Shown in pieces: positions 17,424-26,974 of a stretch of DNA of 64,000 bases. This DNA comes from Labrys sp. KNU-23 (GTDB lineage Bacteria > Pseudomonadota > Alphaproteobacteria > Rhizobiales > Labraceae): NCBI RefSeq assembly GCF_008330945.1, contig NZ_CP043489.1, positions 1,995,501 to 2,059,500 of the forward strand. Direction: 5' to 3'. A program made the position numbers and the translations under genes. Within the stretch, counting starts at the first letter, position 1. The number at the start of each line of letters is the position of its first letter. The notes under the pieces are model-generated. The model was not told the origin of the DNA. It did not search any database and was given only the letters and a program-made list of their open reading frames with translations.

Positions 17424-18827
17424 ATGGCCCTGTGGGGGTTCCGCGTTGCGGCCAAATCCTCTATTGAGGCGGCAAATCGGATTGATAGCCCCTTGAACAA
17501 GCCCCCCTTTCCTGCCCGCCGCCCCTCCTCCGGGCCCGGCGTTCCCGGCCTTGCCGCCCGCGCCCTCGCGATGAAGGCGGTCGAAGGCGTCCTCGGCCAG
17601 GACCTTGCCCTGGAAGATGCCTTCGACGACGCCTCGCTGGAGGCGCGTGATCTGGGGCTAGCCCGCATGATCGCCGGCGTCTCGATGCGGCGCTACGGTA
17701 CGATCGGCACCATCCTCAGCGACCTGCTCGCCAAGGGCATGCCGCGAAAATCCGGCCCACTCGAAGCCATCCTGATCACGGCGGCGGCCCAGATCCTCTT
17801 CCTCGACGTGCCCGACCGCGCCGCCGTCGACCTTGCCGTGCGCCTCGCCCGCGCGGACGATCGCGCCCAGGCCTTTTCGGGCCTCGCCAATGCCGTGCTG
17901 CGCAAGATCTCGGCCGGCAAGGAAGAGCTGCTCGCCGCCATCCCGCCCGAGGCGGATACGCCCTCCTGGCTCTACAAGCGCTGGAGCGCCCAGTATGGCG
18001 AGGCGACCGCCGCGGCCATCGCCGCCGCCCAGCGCGTCGAACCCTCGCTCGACCTCAGCGTGAAGGCCGACGCCACCGGCTGGGCCGAGCGCCTCGGCGG
18101 CCGGGCGCTGCCGACCGGCTCGGTCCGAACGCCCCATAATGGCCCGATCAAGGCGCTGGAGGGCTACGAGGCCGGGGAATGGTGGGTGCAGGATGCGGCC
18201 GCCGCCCTGCCCGCCCGCCTGCTCGGCGATGTCGCGGGACTGAGGGTCGCCGACCTCTGCGCCGCACCGGGCGGCAAGACCGCCCAGGTCGCCGCCGCCG
18301 GCGCCACCGTCACCGCCGTCGACCGTTCGGCGGCGCGGCTGCAGCGCCTCAGCGAAAATCTGAAGCGCCTCGATCTCAAGGCCGATGTGGTGACGGCCGA
18401 CATTTTGGCCTGGAAGGCCGAGCCCTTCGACGCCGTCATCCTCGATGCGCCCTGCAGCGCCACCGGCACCATCCGCCGCCATCCCGACGTCGCCTGGAGC
18501 AAATCCGCCGGCGATATCGGCGCGGTGGCCGATCTGCAGCGCCGCATGCTCGGCCGCATGGCCAGCCTGGTGAAGCCCGGCGGGCTCCTCGTCTACTGCA
18601 CCTGCTCGCTGGAGCGGGAAGAGGGCGAAGAGCAGATCACCCGCTTCCTCGACGGCAATAAGGATTTCACCCTGGAGCCGGTGCGGCCCGATGATATCGG
18701 CGGCATCGAGGGCGCCATCACGCCTGAGGGCTTCCTGCGCACGCTGCCGAGCCTCCTGCCCGATCCGGACCCGGTGATGGCGGGCATGGACGGCTTCTTC
18801 GCCGCGCGCATGCGGCGGAAGGGGTAG
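17424..18827 (+). CDS. rsmB: 16S rRNA m5C methyltransferase, RsmB/NOP family
   Basis: This 467-residue protein has an N-terminal NusB-like RNA-binding domain (about 45-165) followed by a NOP2/Sun SAM-dependent methyltransferase domain. The SAM loop DLCAAPGGKTAQV lies near 276-288, motif IV APCSATG near 340 and motif VI YCTCSLE near 390; the last two carry the two cysteines used for release and catalysis. RsmB methylates C967 of 16S rRNA. The true start is uncertain: the first 20 or so residues do not fit the family, and a TTG at 17493 is a plausible alternative. The heparinase gene follows. Confidence 0.93.
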   Translation: MALWGFRVAAKSSIEAANRIDSPLNKPPFPARRPSSGPGVPGLAARALAMKAVEGVLGQDLALEDAFDDASLEARDLGLARMIAGVSMRRYGTIGTILSDLLAKGMPRKSGPLEAILITAAAQILFLDVPDRAAVDLAVRLARADDRAQAFSGLANAVLRKISAGKEELLAAIPPEADTPSWLYKRWSAQYGEATAAAIAAAQRVEPSLDLSVKADATGWAERLGGRALPTGSVRTPHNGPIKALEGYEAGEWWVQDAAAALPARLLGDVAGLRVADLCAAPGGKTAQVAAAGATVTAVDRSAARLQRLSENLKRLDLKADVVTADILAWKAEPFDAVILDAPCSATGTIRRHPDVAWSKSAGDIGAVADLQRRMLGRMASLVKPGGLLVYCTCSLEREEGEEQITRFLDGNKDFTLEPVRPDDIGGIEGAITPEGFLRTLPSLLPDPDPVMAGMDGFFAARMRRKG

Positions 18828-18853
18828 CGGAACGATCACCGATCAAGGCACCG

Positions 18854-19010
18854 GAATCCTTCCCCGGCTTCGGGGAAGGTGGACCGGCGAAGCCGGGCCG
18901 GATGGGGGCGGGTGGCGCGACTTTGCGGTATGATCGCCAACGCTGTGCCACTCTCCCCCTTCCGTCATTTCTGTGAAATGACACCTTCCCCGAAACCGGG
19001 GAAGGATTCC
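18854..19010. repeat. Intergenic palindromic repeat, family A copy 2
   Basis: The gap 18828-19219 (392 bases) holds no gene. It contains a copy of family A: CCTTCCCCGG-CTTCGGGGAAGG at the left, a GGCGAAGCCGGGCCGG stem, and at the right a GTCATTTCTGTGAAATGAC hairpin and CCTTCCCC...GGGGAAGG. The remaining 200 bases presumably carry the heparinase promoter and leader. Confidence 0.8.
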
Positions 19011-19219
19011 CGCGCCCTACGCCCAAACGCCGAAACAACCCGCAACATCCGTATCCGCCGCCCCTCCCTCGTTTAAAACTGGGGCCATGTCGCTGAAAAC
19101 ACCGGCCCGAGGCTTGCGCGAAGCTCACGCAATGGCCACAAGGAGCCTATCGCCGACGTCGGCATGCCCGCTTCGGGCGCCCGTCCCTTCGTTCCCTTCT
19201 CTGGAGGTCCGCGTCAGGA

Positions 19220-20932
19220 ATGAGCCGAGGCACTCTGGGCCCCAAGCTCCGTCTCTCCCTCACTGCTGCCGCGCAATCCGGCCGCGCCGTGCTGACGCGC
19301 CTTTACCTCCTGCCCTTCATGCGCTGGCGCTTCGGCCGCGGCGATCCTGAAAAGCTGGTGCTGGCCCCGCAGGATCTGAGGGCCGCCGACCCCACCCGCG
19401 CCGCCGAACTGGTGCTCGGCCGCTTCACCTTCGTCGCCAAGACGATCGTGCTCAACGAGGTCTCCCCCTTCGCCATCGCCCCGCCCTCGCCGGCCTGGCG
19501 CGAGACGCTGCTCGGCTTCACCTGGCTCAGGCACCTGCGGGCCGCCGACGGCACCGCCGGCAAGCAGGTGGCGCGCCGCCTCGTCGGCGATTTCGTGCGC
19601 TCGAACCTGCGCTTCCAGCCTGAGGCGCTCGACCCGCTGCTGACCGCGCGGCGCCTGCTCGCCTGGGTCTCGATGGCGCCGATGATCCTCGACGGCGCCG
19701 ATCGCGGCTTCTACCGCGCCTTCCTGCGCTCGGTCGCCTGGCAGACCAGCTATCTCCTGCATGCCGGCCGCGCCACCACCGATGGCATGCCGCGCCTGCT
19801 CTGCGCCATCGCGGTGATGCAGGTGAGCCTGTGCCTCTCCAACAAGGCGGGCCTGCGCCGCCCGGCGCTGCGCTGGCTCACGGCTGAGCTCAACCGCCAG
19901 ATCCTGGCCGACGGCATCCATATCTCCCGCAACCCGCAGGCCAATATCGAGCTGCTGCTCGATCTCTTGCCGCTGCGCCAATCCTTCGCCGCGCGCAATG
20001 CCGTCGCCCCGCCCGAACTGATCGGCGCCATCGACCGCATGATGCCGATGCTGCGCTTCTTCCGCCATGCCGACGGCGCCTTCGCCGCCTTCAACGGCAT
20101 GGGCTACACCCAGAGCCATTTGATCGCCACGCTGCTCGCCTATGACGATGCCCGCGGCAAGCCGGTGCAGAACGCCCCCCATGGCGGCTATCAGCGCCTG
20201 GAGGCCAATGGCGCCGTGCTGCTGGTCGATACCGGCAAGCCGCCGCCGGTGAACGTCTCGCAGGAAGCCCATGCCGGCACGCTCGCCTTCGAGTTCTCGG
20301 CCGACAATTTCCGCATCGTCGTCAATTGCGGCGCGCCCGCGCCGGGCCGCGAGAACTGGCGGCATCTGGCCCGTTCCACCGGCGCCCATTCCACCGCCAT
20401 CGTGGCCGATGCCTCCTCCAGCCATTTCGCCGGCGGCACGCGAAAACCCGGTGCGACCGCGCCGAGCCTGGGCGGCCGGGCCATCCTCTCCGGGCCCAAG
20501 CATGTGCCGGTGCAGCGCGAGAACTCGCCGGCGGCCAGCACCATCACCGCCTCCCATGACGGCTATCGCCACGATTACGGCCTGATCCACCAGCGCGAGC
20601 TGACGCTGAGCCAGATCACCGGCGCGCTGGAGGGCCGCGACAGCTTCCTCGACCACAAATCCGAGCCCTGGAAGGGCAAGGAGCCGGTGCTGCTGCGCTT
20701 CCACCTCCACCCCGCCGTCGCCGCCCGGCCCGCCAATGGCGACACCCAGATCGTCATCACCCTGCCGAGCGGCAAGGAATGGCTGTTCCTGGCCGACGTG
20801 CCATTCACCCTGGCCGAGACCGCGCATCTCGCCAACCCCGAGGGGCCGCGCCGCAGCGTGCAGATCGTGATGACCCTGCCGGAGGGCGGGCACACGATGA
20901 GCTGGGCCTTCCTGCCGGCCGATCCGGTATGA
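19220..20932 (+). CDS. Heparinase II/III family protein
   Basis: This 570-residue protein has the (alpha/alpha)-toroid plus beta-sheet layout of heparinase II/III-like polysaccharide lyases. The helical half (about 50-320) includes GFTWLRHLRAADG and GYTQSHLIATLLAYDDA; the C-terminal beta part (about 325-560) includes the NCGAPAPGRENWRHLARSTGAHST segment (cited in part: NCGAPAPG, STGAHST), typical of the heparinase II/III-like C-domain. No clear signal peptide is seen. In many rhizobia this family lies between rsmB and purH; here it directly follows rsmB. Its substrate is unknown. Confidence 0.87.
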   Translation: MSRGTLGPKLRLSLTAAAQSGRAVLTRLYLLPFMRWRFGRGDPEKLVLAPQDLRAADPTRAAELVLGRFTFVAKTIVLNEVSPFAIAPPSPAWRETLLGFTWLRHLRAADGTAGKQVARRLVGDFVRSNLRFQPEALDPLLTARRLLAWVSMAPMILDGADRGFYRAFLRSVAWQTSYLLHAGRATTDGMPRLLCAIAVMQVSLCLSNKAGLRRPALRWLTAELNRQILADGIHISRNPQANIELLLDLLPLRQSFAARNAVAPPELIGAIDRMMPMLRFFRHADGAFAAFNGMGYTQSHLIATLLAYDDARGKPVQNAPHGGYQRLEANGAVLLVDTGKPPPVNVSQEAHAGTLAFEFSADNFRIVVNCGAPAPGRENWRHLARSTGAHSTAIVADASSSHFAGGTRKPGATAPSLGGRAILSGPKHVPVQRENSPAASTITASHDGYRHDYGLIHQRELTLSQITGALEGRDSFLDHKSEPWKGKEPVLLRFHLHPAVAARPANGDTQIVITLPSGKEWLFLADVPFTLAETAHLANPEGPRRSVQIVMTLPEGGHTMSWAFLPADPV

Positions 20933-21345
20933 GATCCATGAGGCATATCCCGGCCGCCGCGCTGGTGGCCCTGGTGGCCGGGCCGGCGACGGCCCAGGAG
21001 CGGCCGGAGGACTACATGACCTTCTCCTGCACCCATCTCCCCGCGATGAAGGTCACCCAGCAATTGGTGGCGCTCTATGGCGACAAGGGCGACAAGCTCG
21101 TCGTCGCCTCGGATCTCGAGAACTATTTGGCGCTGGTCTCGCTGGACAATGTCGCCAGGCTCCGGAAGGATGGGAAGGCCTATGAGAAGTTCTTTCCGGC
21201 CCGGAATGTCGGCGGCAAGCGCGAGGCGCCCGTCACGCTGCAATATCACCTTGAAAAAGACGAGACGAGCGGCAAGCAGCGCCTGAAGGTCACGAATTCC
21301 GGCAATGGTACGAAGGTGATGGACTGCACGCCAGTCCCGAAATGA
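20929..21345 (+). CDS. Small periplasmic protein, unknown function
   Basis: This 138-residue protein starts with an ATGA overlap on the heparinase stop, so the two are probably translated together. A signal peptide (HIPAAALVALVAGPATAQE, cleavage near 23) exports it. The mature domain carries a pair of cysteines (FSCTHL and VMDCTP) far apart that may form a disulfide. A second ATG three codons in is also possible. I do not recognise the family. The coupling suggests it may help the heparinase-like protein in the envelope. Confidence 0.72.
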   Translation: MRSMRHIPAAALVALVAGPATAQERPEDYMTFSCTHLPAMKVTQQLVALYGDKGDKLVVASDLENYLALVSLDNVARLRKDGKAYEKFFPARNVGGKREAPVTLQYHLEKDETSGKQRLKVTNSGNGTKVMDCTPVPK

Positions 21346-21446
21346 ATCGGGGTTTTCCGCGAGCCTCTTCCGGCGCAATTTCCCCTGCCTGCCACCCATC
21401 GCCGCCAGCTTCGTATCGGCTTCGGCACGTCCGGATCTCGGCTACG

Positions 21447-21485
21447 AAAAAAGGCAATCGCCGGACTCCCAGGGAGCCCGGCGAT
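21447..21485 (-). terminator. Hairpin terminator downstream of DUF899 gene
   Basis: ATCGCCGG-A-CTCCC pairs with GGGAG-C-CCGGCGAT (21457-21485). On the minus strand this is followed by a T run (21447-21452) four bases on, so it ends the leftward DUF899 transcript. Confidence 0.8.
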
Positions 21486-21538
21486 CACCTTATCTTCTCG
21501 GTATTGGCAGGTCGTGGTGTCGCTGCCCTCTGGGGCGG

Positions 21539-22231
21539 TTACTCGTAGCGGTCGTGGCGGCGCACCCAGTCCATTCCCTCGGCCTCGTTACGGCCTTTTG
21601 GTGCGAGATCGAGCATGGCGTAGGTGCCCATCATCACCTCGACGCCGCGCCCATAGGTGGAGTAGGTGCGGAAGACCTCGCCCGCATCGTCCTTGTAGAA
21701 GGCGCTGACGCCGGGCCATTCCCCGCCGGTTTCCTGCCATTCCCCGAAATTGTAGTCGATATGGCCGCTGGCGACTTCCTCGGGTGTGAAGCTGACGCGG
21801 AAGTCGTAGTTGAAGTCGTTGCCGAAAGACGAGACCCATTTGAACTGCCAGCCCATGCGTTTGCGGTAGCGCTCGATCTCGGCGAGCGGCGCACGCGAGA
21901 CGGCGATCATGGTGACGTCGTGATGCGCCAGATGCTTGTTCATGCCGTCGGTGTGATCGGCCATGTAGGAACAGCTCGGGCAGCCTTCCTTCCATCCCGG
22001 CGCCAACATGAAATGTTGCACCAGAAGCTGCGATCGACCGTCGAAGAGATCGGCCAGCGTGCGCGGGCCATCCGGCGTGTCGAACACATAGTCCTTGTCG
22101 ATACGCACCCATGGGAGGGCGAGCCGCTCCCTGGCGACCCTGTCGCGAAGATGGGTGAGCTCCTTTTCCGCCTTCAGGAAATTCCGGCGGGCGGTCAGCC
22201 ATTCACCGTGTGAAACGACAGCGTTGTGCAT
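21539..22231 (-). CDS. DUF899 family thioredoxin-like protein
   Basis: This 230-residue protein belongs to the DUF899 family, a thioredoxin-fold group of unknown function. Typical elements are EWLTARRNFLKAEKELTHLR near the start, LPWVRIDKDYVFD, FMLAPGWKEGCPSCSYMAD with a CPSC redox-like site, and FGNDFNYDF. AAGGAG lies 7 bases before the ATG at 22231; an upstream in-frame ATG would overlap the small membrane protein gene. It follows that gene by three bases, so the two are one operon. Confidence 0.9.
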   Translation of the reverse strand: MHNAVVSHGEWLTARRNFLKAEKELTHLRDRVARERLALPWVRIDKDYVFDTPDGPRTLADLFDGRSQLLVQHFMLAPGWKEGCPSCSYMADHTDGMNKHLAHHDVTMIAVSRAPLAEIERYRKRMGWQFKWVSSFGNDFNYDFRVSFTPEEVASGHIDYNFGEWQETGGEWPGVSAFYKDDAGEVFRTYSTYGRGVEVMMGTYAMLDLAPKGRNEAEGMDWVRRHDRYE

Positions 22232-22233
22232 CG

Positions 22234-22527
22234 TCAGTCTCCTTCGGTTTGGGGAGTGGGGAGGTTGCGGCGCTGCAAACGGGCGAAAAGGAATTTCAGC
22301 CACGCCGAACCGTGAAAAAGGCTCATCAGCAGGTACATCAGGGCCATGTCGTTGATCGGCACGAAGGTCGAAACGGTGGAGCACATCGCCATGGCCGGCG
22401 AGCCCGCAGCAGAAATCCCGGCCATCACTGCGAAAGTCGGGGCAGCGGCGAGCCCGAGCCAGCCGGCCATGTCAGTAGTGGGCTCTCGCAACGAACCGAC
22501 CCTGCCTGCTGATGCAAACATCGTCAT
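22234..22527 (-). CDS. Small membrane protein, unknown function
   Basis: This 97-residue protein has two or three hydrophobic segments (WLGLAAAPTFAVMAGISAAG, then MALMYLLMSLFHGSAW). A strong ribosome site (GGAGG, eight bases before the ATG) and the three-base gap to the DUF899 gene argue that it is real. I do not recognise a named family. It probably works with the DUF899 redox-like protein. Confidence 0.7.
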   Translation of the reverse strand: MTMFASAGRVGSLREPTTDMAGWLGLAAAPTFAVMAGISAAGSPAMAMCSTVSTFVPINDMALMYLLMSLFHGSAWLKFLFARLQRRNLPTPQTEGD

Positions 22528-22814
22528 TTTCGATCCTCCGACATTTGCCGCTTCCGGGGTTACGATATGAAGACGTTATCCCGGCCGGCGGGCCCTGCGA
22601 GAGTTACAAGTGTGACGGGATTTCTGTGGACTCGCTTATCACCGCCACCGCACGCGCTCCGCCGAAGGCGGCGAGAAGGGAATCCTGTGCCAAGATCTGT
22701 GCTCGCAAAAGCAAAGCGCGTTTGGATGCAAACAATTACGGTGATGGTGTGGACGGCACCTTCTACGGCGGCGTGCACTCTTGACTGGCAATGCCTATTC
22801 TCTGGATAGTTCTT

Positions 22815-25800
22815 TCAAGGCTCGGTGCCCCGACTTTCGGTGGCCTTCACCTTGTGGGCCTGATATGGCTTCTTCGCCACGGCTTTCTTTCGTGAGGACG
22901 TCGAAGGCGGCAAGTGCGTCTGCGGTTCTGCCCTACTGAGATCGATCACTACAACGTCTATCCGGCGTCGCAGCTCCAGCGACATTTGTGCAATAACAGC
23001 TTCCCTTAACTGGCTTAGGTTCGCATAGGTCGTATTTCTTCGCCCAGCTACCTCTACCTTGGGCCCAAACCAAAGGACGAGGTAAATGCCCTGCCGCTCG
23101 GCATCGACGTTGCTAGCATACCGTTTATCCAACTGTTCGGACGCCGCCAAGAACAGCTCCGGATGCCACTGGCCTTTCACCTCGATTGTCAAGAGCCGCC
23201 TCCGCTGATCAATCATCGCGGTTGCGGTGATGTCACAACGGTTACCTTCAGCCATATGGAACTCGATGGCATCCGACAGGTTCGCTGCCCGTAGATATGA
23301 GCGAAGATGATCAACTAGGCGGTTTCGCGCAGTGATTTCGCCCACTCGAATTCCGCCCTGATAAAAGGTATCTAGCGGGTCAGTCTCAGAATATCGAATA
23401 ATGGTTTCGACTTCCTCCAGCATACCCACCACTAGTGCACGTAAATCTTCGACACTTGCTGGCCGTTTCTTTTCTAAAAGGGCTGATATTTCCGCAGGAG
23501 ATGGCGAGCGGAAATGTTGGAGGGCATGCCTTCGCGCAGCGGTGGCGCGCGCGCCTATCAGGCTTAGCCGGTACGACTCAAAGCGATCATCGGCAATCAG
23601 TCGATCAAGAATGGGCAGCGCTTCATCAGGCGGGCCATTTGCAATGCGTTCGGGGATTCCTCGGAGAAATCTATATGCAGTTTCCTCCTTTGGGCTACCA
23701 GACCCCGAGCTACTAGGGAGGTCAACCGGGGGCCACTCTGTAACAAAAGCATCCAAGATCATATAGTTTTTAGCAGGTGACAAAGCAGGAGCAGCCTTAT
23801 CCTCTTCACCACCGAACCGATCAAACCGGGCGGCGATGGAAAGCAGATTGTCGCGATCGTCCCGTAACCCCTGCCACGCCTCCCGCTCCTCAAGGAAGAA
23901 AAAAGCGTTCAGTAGCCAGAACAGGCGACGTTTCCTTTTTAATTGAAGCACTTCCTCTGGTTGACCGTTACCGTCGGCTATAGGAGGAAGGTGTCTGGCA
24001 AGGCGATCAGCGACTAGGTCCGCTAGCTCTTGGCGATGGGCATATCGGCCGACCATCCGGAACAATGTGACCTGGGCCTGATAAGGCATATCTGGAAATC
24101 GCTGCAACCATTCTAGCGGTAGCGTTTCTCGCAAATCCTCGAACGCCTTTTTATGTCCAAACCACTCGACATTCGTTGCTGCATTTAGCTCGCGGGTCAA
24201 ACCAGGCTCAATGTAGCGTCGCGCGAAATCTTCTCGTTCGGCCGCATTGTCAAATAATCGTTGATCAAGTTCAGCCTCAAACGCCTCGGCTTCACCATCT
24301 GCCATACCGCTTGTCCTTGCCGCTTCCGTTTTGACGGCGGCCAGCACGTTTTTAGCTATGTTTTCCAGCGAGCCATTTTCGCGAAAATGCAACAGGCAGT
24401 GGGCGTGAAGAGCCATCGCCACACGGCCCCAGGAGCCGTCAGCAAGCGTATCAATCGTTGGTACGCAGGGCTTTAAAAACGGAACGCAGTTGCGCAACGC
24501 ATTAAACGCGATCTCAATATCAATTACCAAGATTAGCAAATCATCCGGCTCGTAGAGATACTTCTGAGCAATGGCCTCTAGCCAGCCCCAGTGCTTGCCA
24601 GCTTCAATCGCCACGCGGTCAACTCGGAGGCTCTCCTTTCGGGCTGCTTCTCGCTCAGCCTCAAGGCGCGCACGACGTTTTTGTCCCCCCTGCCAACTCT
24701 CTCGATTTCTCCTCCACTGCGATTTAGCCGCACGATCACGTTTGGCCCATACGCGCATAAACATAGGCTTCTCGTTCGCTTGCGCGCGCATCATCGCACG
24801 GTGTTGGTCGTGCCCAGAAACCTCACGATAGTAGTTGTGGCACCGCCATAGCTCGCCCCACAATAATACGTTGTCTTCCGCGAATGCATTCGCTACTGCG
24901 ACGTCGATGTCACCAGAAATGAAGAGAATGCCCGCATGGGTTCGGTTGGAATAGAAAAACCGATCGAGGCGTAGCGCCACCTCTTCCGAATTTGCTTCGG
25001 AGAAGGCTTCTTTCTGAATATCACGACGGAGGGTGTTTTCGTTCCGCAGGACCGCAACAGAGGTGCTTTCATCTCGGGAAACACCTCTCGCGAAGCGCAG
25101 GTCTTTGACCCAACCCCACACCTTGGTTGGATCATGTGCCTCGGAGGTGGTGAGGGTAAAATGACGATCGAGCAGTCCTCCCACCACTTTGCTGACGCCG
25201 TCGCGGCATTCACACCGGTATTCATGCTGAGGGTCGCATTCGCAGGAGATCTTTGCAGTCAGTTCGTCAAGGAGGGAGGGAATGTCTGCAAATTCGAGAT
25301 CGCGAAGAAACGATTTGATGAAGTAGCGCGATGTTTCAGTGCGTCGATGCTGCCTTTTCACGAGATAAAGCTGAATAAAACCATTCAACAATGCGAGGAG
25401 GCGATCTCGCCCAACCGCATTACCCGTTCTCTTCTGGACGAACTCCGCCAGAATTTGAAGTGAGATGAAACTGCCCTCCTGAAGCAGCGCTTCAAAGCGC
25501 CTTCCAAGATCGTAGGCTGGTTCGTGGAGTAAAAGTCGTGACGAAGCGATGCGGCTATACTTCTCAGCGTGTTGATTTAGAACGATTCTCTCAAGTTCTT
25601 TCTTCAGAGGTTCCACTACGTCAGTACCTTCTAACAGGTCCAGCACAAGTGACCGCAGATCGAACTGAGATTGTGTTGTCAGGATCGGCCGCAGCGCGTT
25701 GATCACGTCAGGGCTAAAAAAATTCCCCACGTTGAAGGAACGCAAATAATCGCCACGCCTGAAATAGGGATCGTGCTTCGAAACCTCCTGTAACCTTTCG

Positions 25801-26927
25801 AGCAGGAAGATTTTGTTTGTAGTGTGCAATTGCGCTGGATCGCCATTTGACAATACAGCGTAAGGATCGAGGTCTATCACTGCTCTCTGCAACAGGTCGC
25901 TACCGAGCGCTGCCATCCAGCCGAGCATGCCGCGGAGCTCGTCACGCACAACTCCGTTTGGCGCCATAACCGAAAGGCACCGCTTAAGAGACAGACCGCT
26001 ACCCACATCCATGATGCGCGCAGTTAAATACCTAGCGGCTAGATATTCCGCTATAATCCTGTGCACCGGCTCGTGCTCGTTAGCATCGCCAGCTGGTTTG
26101 AAAAGTTTAGAGTCGAGCAAATAGTCTAGGCCGCCATCGACCTCGCCGTCGACGATCTTAATGTAGGGATAATCACGGTCGTCAATTTTTTCGACCCTCG
26201 ATACCCCTGAAGCACCGGAGAGCAGAAGCCGAGCAAACACACTGCCGGCTTGGCGAACGAGAATGTCCGTCTCGGGCCGACCCCGCACCCATCGATCATC
26301 GCCACTTTCTTGGGCAAGTTTTCGAGCAGAATCCGCGTAGGTTTGCTGTTTACTGTGAAATTTCCGGTTATTCTCGATATAGCCATGACCGAATAGCTGA
26401 AGAAATTGGGGGTTGGAGAGTAGTTGATGAAGATCACATCGCGTCGCTTCTCGAGCGAAGCGGTCGAAGTCCTCACTTGGAAAGACATGCGAGAATAATT
26501 TGCGCTGTTCATTCGCATCAAATGCGTCAAGGTAGACAATGACAGGTTCGGCGCCGAAGCAATCCTCTACAAGCTTGGTTCTCGATCGCTCCCATTCACC
26601 AGACCGACTTGAGAAAACCACAGTGTCCGCATAGTGCGTCGCGGCTTTCTCAACTATGTTGTCGAGCGCGCCCTCATCGATCCTGGCAACTTCGTCCATA
26701 GCATCGATCACGAGAGGACCGGAGACAGGCTTGTAAGACGCGGACCGGAATCTATTGGCTCGTACTCTATCGACCCCCAACAAGGTCGCAAGATGGGCCA
26801 AAAGGTCACTTTTCCCCGAGCCAGGTTCTGCAAGAACTACAATAGGGCCGCGCCGCCGAAGCAACTCCACTTCAGTTAGCAACTCATCTCCAACGCGGAT
26901 GCGGCGCTTTATATAAAAATTTGACAT
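22815..26927 (-). CDS. NACHT-like STAND NTPase with C-terminal PD-(D/E)XK-like nuclease motif
   Basis: This single 1370-residue frame is the largest gene of the window. Walker A is AEPGSGKS (33-40) and Walker B is LVIDAMDE (72-79), followed by FSSRSGEWER (about 105-114), like the sensor of NACHT ATPases, and VHRIIAEYLAARYL (288-301), like the helical end of STAND NTPases. The middle 900 residues are helical, with a Cys-x-Cys...Cys-x-Cys cluster (562-574) and a basic coiled-coil-like stretch near 750-800. Near the C-terminus, Asp1232 (NRCDIT) and Glu1249-x-Lys1251 (TIEVKGQW) make a PD-(D/E)XK-type nuclease site. The layout suggests an antiphage sensor-nuclease. GC is far below the surrounding core. 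Confidence 0.8.
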   Translation of the reverse strand: MSNFYIKRRIRVGDELLTEVELLRRRGPIVVLAEPGSGKSDLLAHLATLLGVDRVRANRFRSASYKPVSGPLVIDAMDEVARIDEGALDNIVEKAATHYADTVVFSSRSGEWERSRTKLVEDCFGAEPVIVYLDAFDANEQRKLFSHVFPSEDFDRFAREATRCDLHQLLSNPQFLQLFGHGYIENNRKFHSKQQTYADSARKLAQESGDDRWVRGRPETDILVRQAGSVFARLLLSGASGVSRVEKIDDRDYPYIKIVDGEVDGGLDYLLDSKLFKPAGDANEHEPVHRIIAEYLAARYLTARIMDVGSGLSLKRCLSVMAPNGVVRDELRGMLGWMAALGSDLLQRAVIDLDPYAVLSNGDPAQLHTTNKIFLLERLQEVSKHDPYFRRGDYLRSFNVGNFFSPDVINALRPILTTQSQFDLRSLVLDLLEGTDVVEPLKKELERIVLNQHAEKYSRIASSRLLLHEPAYDLGRRFEALLQEGSFISLQILAEFVQKRTGNAVGRDRLLALLNGFIQLYLVKRQHRRTETSRYFIKSFLRDLEFADIPSLLDELTAKISCECDPQHEYRCECRDGVSKVVGGLLDRHFTLTTSEAHDPTKVWGWVKDLRFARGVSRDESTSVAVLRNENTLRRDIQKEAFSEANSEEVALRLDRFFYSNRTHAGILFISGDIDVAVANAFAEDNVLLWGELWRCHNYYREVSGHDQHRAMMRAQANEKPMFMRVWAKRDRAAKSQWRRNRESWQGGQKRRARLEAEREAARKESLRVDRVAIEAGKHWGWLEAIAQKYLYEPDDLLILVIDIEIAFNALRNCVPFLKPCVPTIDTLADGSWGRVAMALHAHCLLHFRENGSLENIAKNVLAAVKTEAARTSGMADGEAEAFEAELDQRLFDNAAEREDFARRYIEPGLTRELNAATNVEWFGHKKAFEDLRETLPLEWLQRFPDMPYQAQVTLFRMVGRYAHRQELADLVADRLARHLPPIADGNGQPEEVLQLKRKRRLFWLLNAFFFLEEREAWQGLRDDRDNLLSIAARFDRFGGEEDKAAPALSPAKNYMILDAFVTEWPPVDLPSSSGSGSPKEETAYRFLRGIPERIANGPPDEALPILDRLIADDRFESYRLSLIGARATAARRHALQHFRSPSPAEISALLEKKRPASVEDLRALVVGMLEEVETIIRYSETDPLDTFYQGGIRVGEITARNRLVDHLRSYLRAANLSDAIEFHMAEGNRCDITATAMIDQRRRLLTIEVKGQWHPELFLAASEQLDKRYASNVDAERQGIYLVLWFGPKVEVAGRRNTTYANLSQLREAVIAQMSLELRRRIDVVVIDLSRAEPQTHLPPSTSSRKKAVAKKPYQAHKVKATESRGTEP

Positions 26928-26974
26928 TAGCTGAATTCATATCATGTCGCTCAACAAAAAACACGACTCTGCTC

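Noticed and set aside
17658..18839. 393-codon minus-strand open frame opposite rsmB
   Set aside because: The plus strand carries the NusB and NOP2/Sun motifs; the reverse product is low complexity.
19214..20893. 559-codon minus-strand open frame opposite the heparinase gene
   Set aside because: Low-complexity Gln/Gly/Arg product caused by high GC; the plus strand carries the recognisable protein.
22512..22809. Short plus-strand frames between the DUF899 pair and the NTPase gene
   Set aside because: They overlap each other, lack ribosome sites and have compositions like non-coding DNA.
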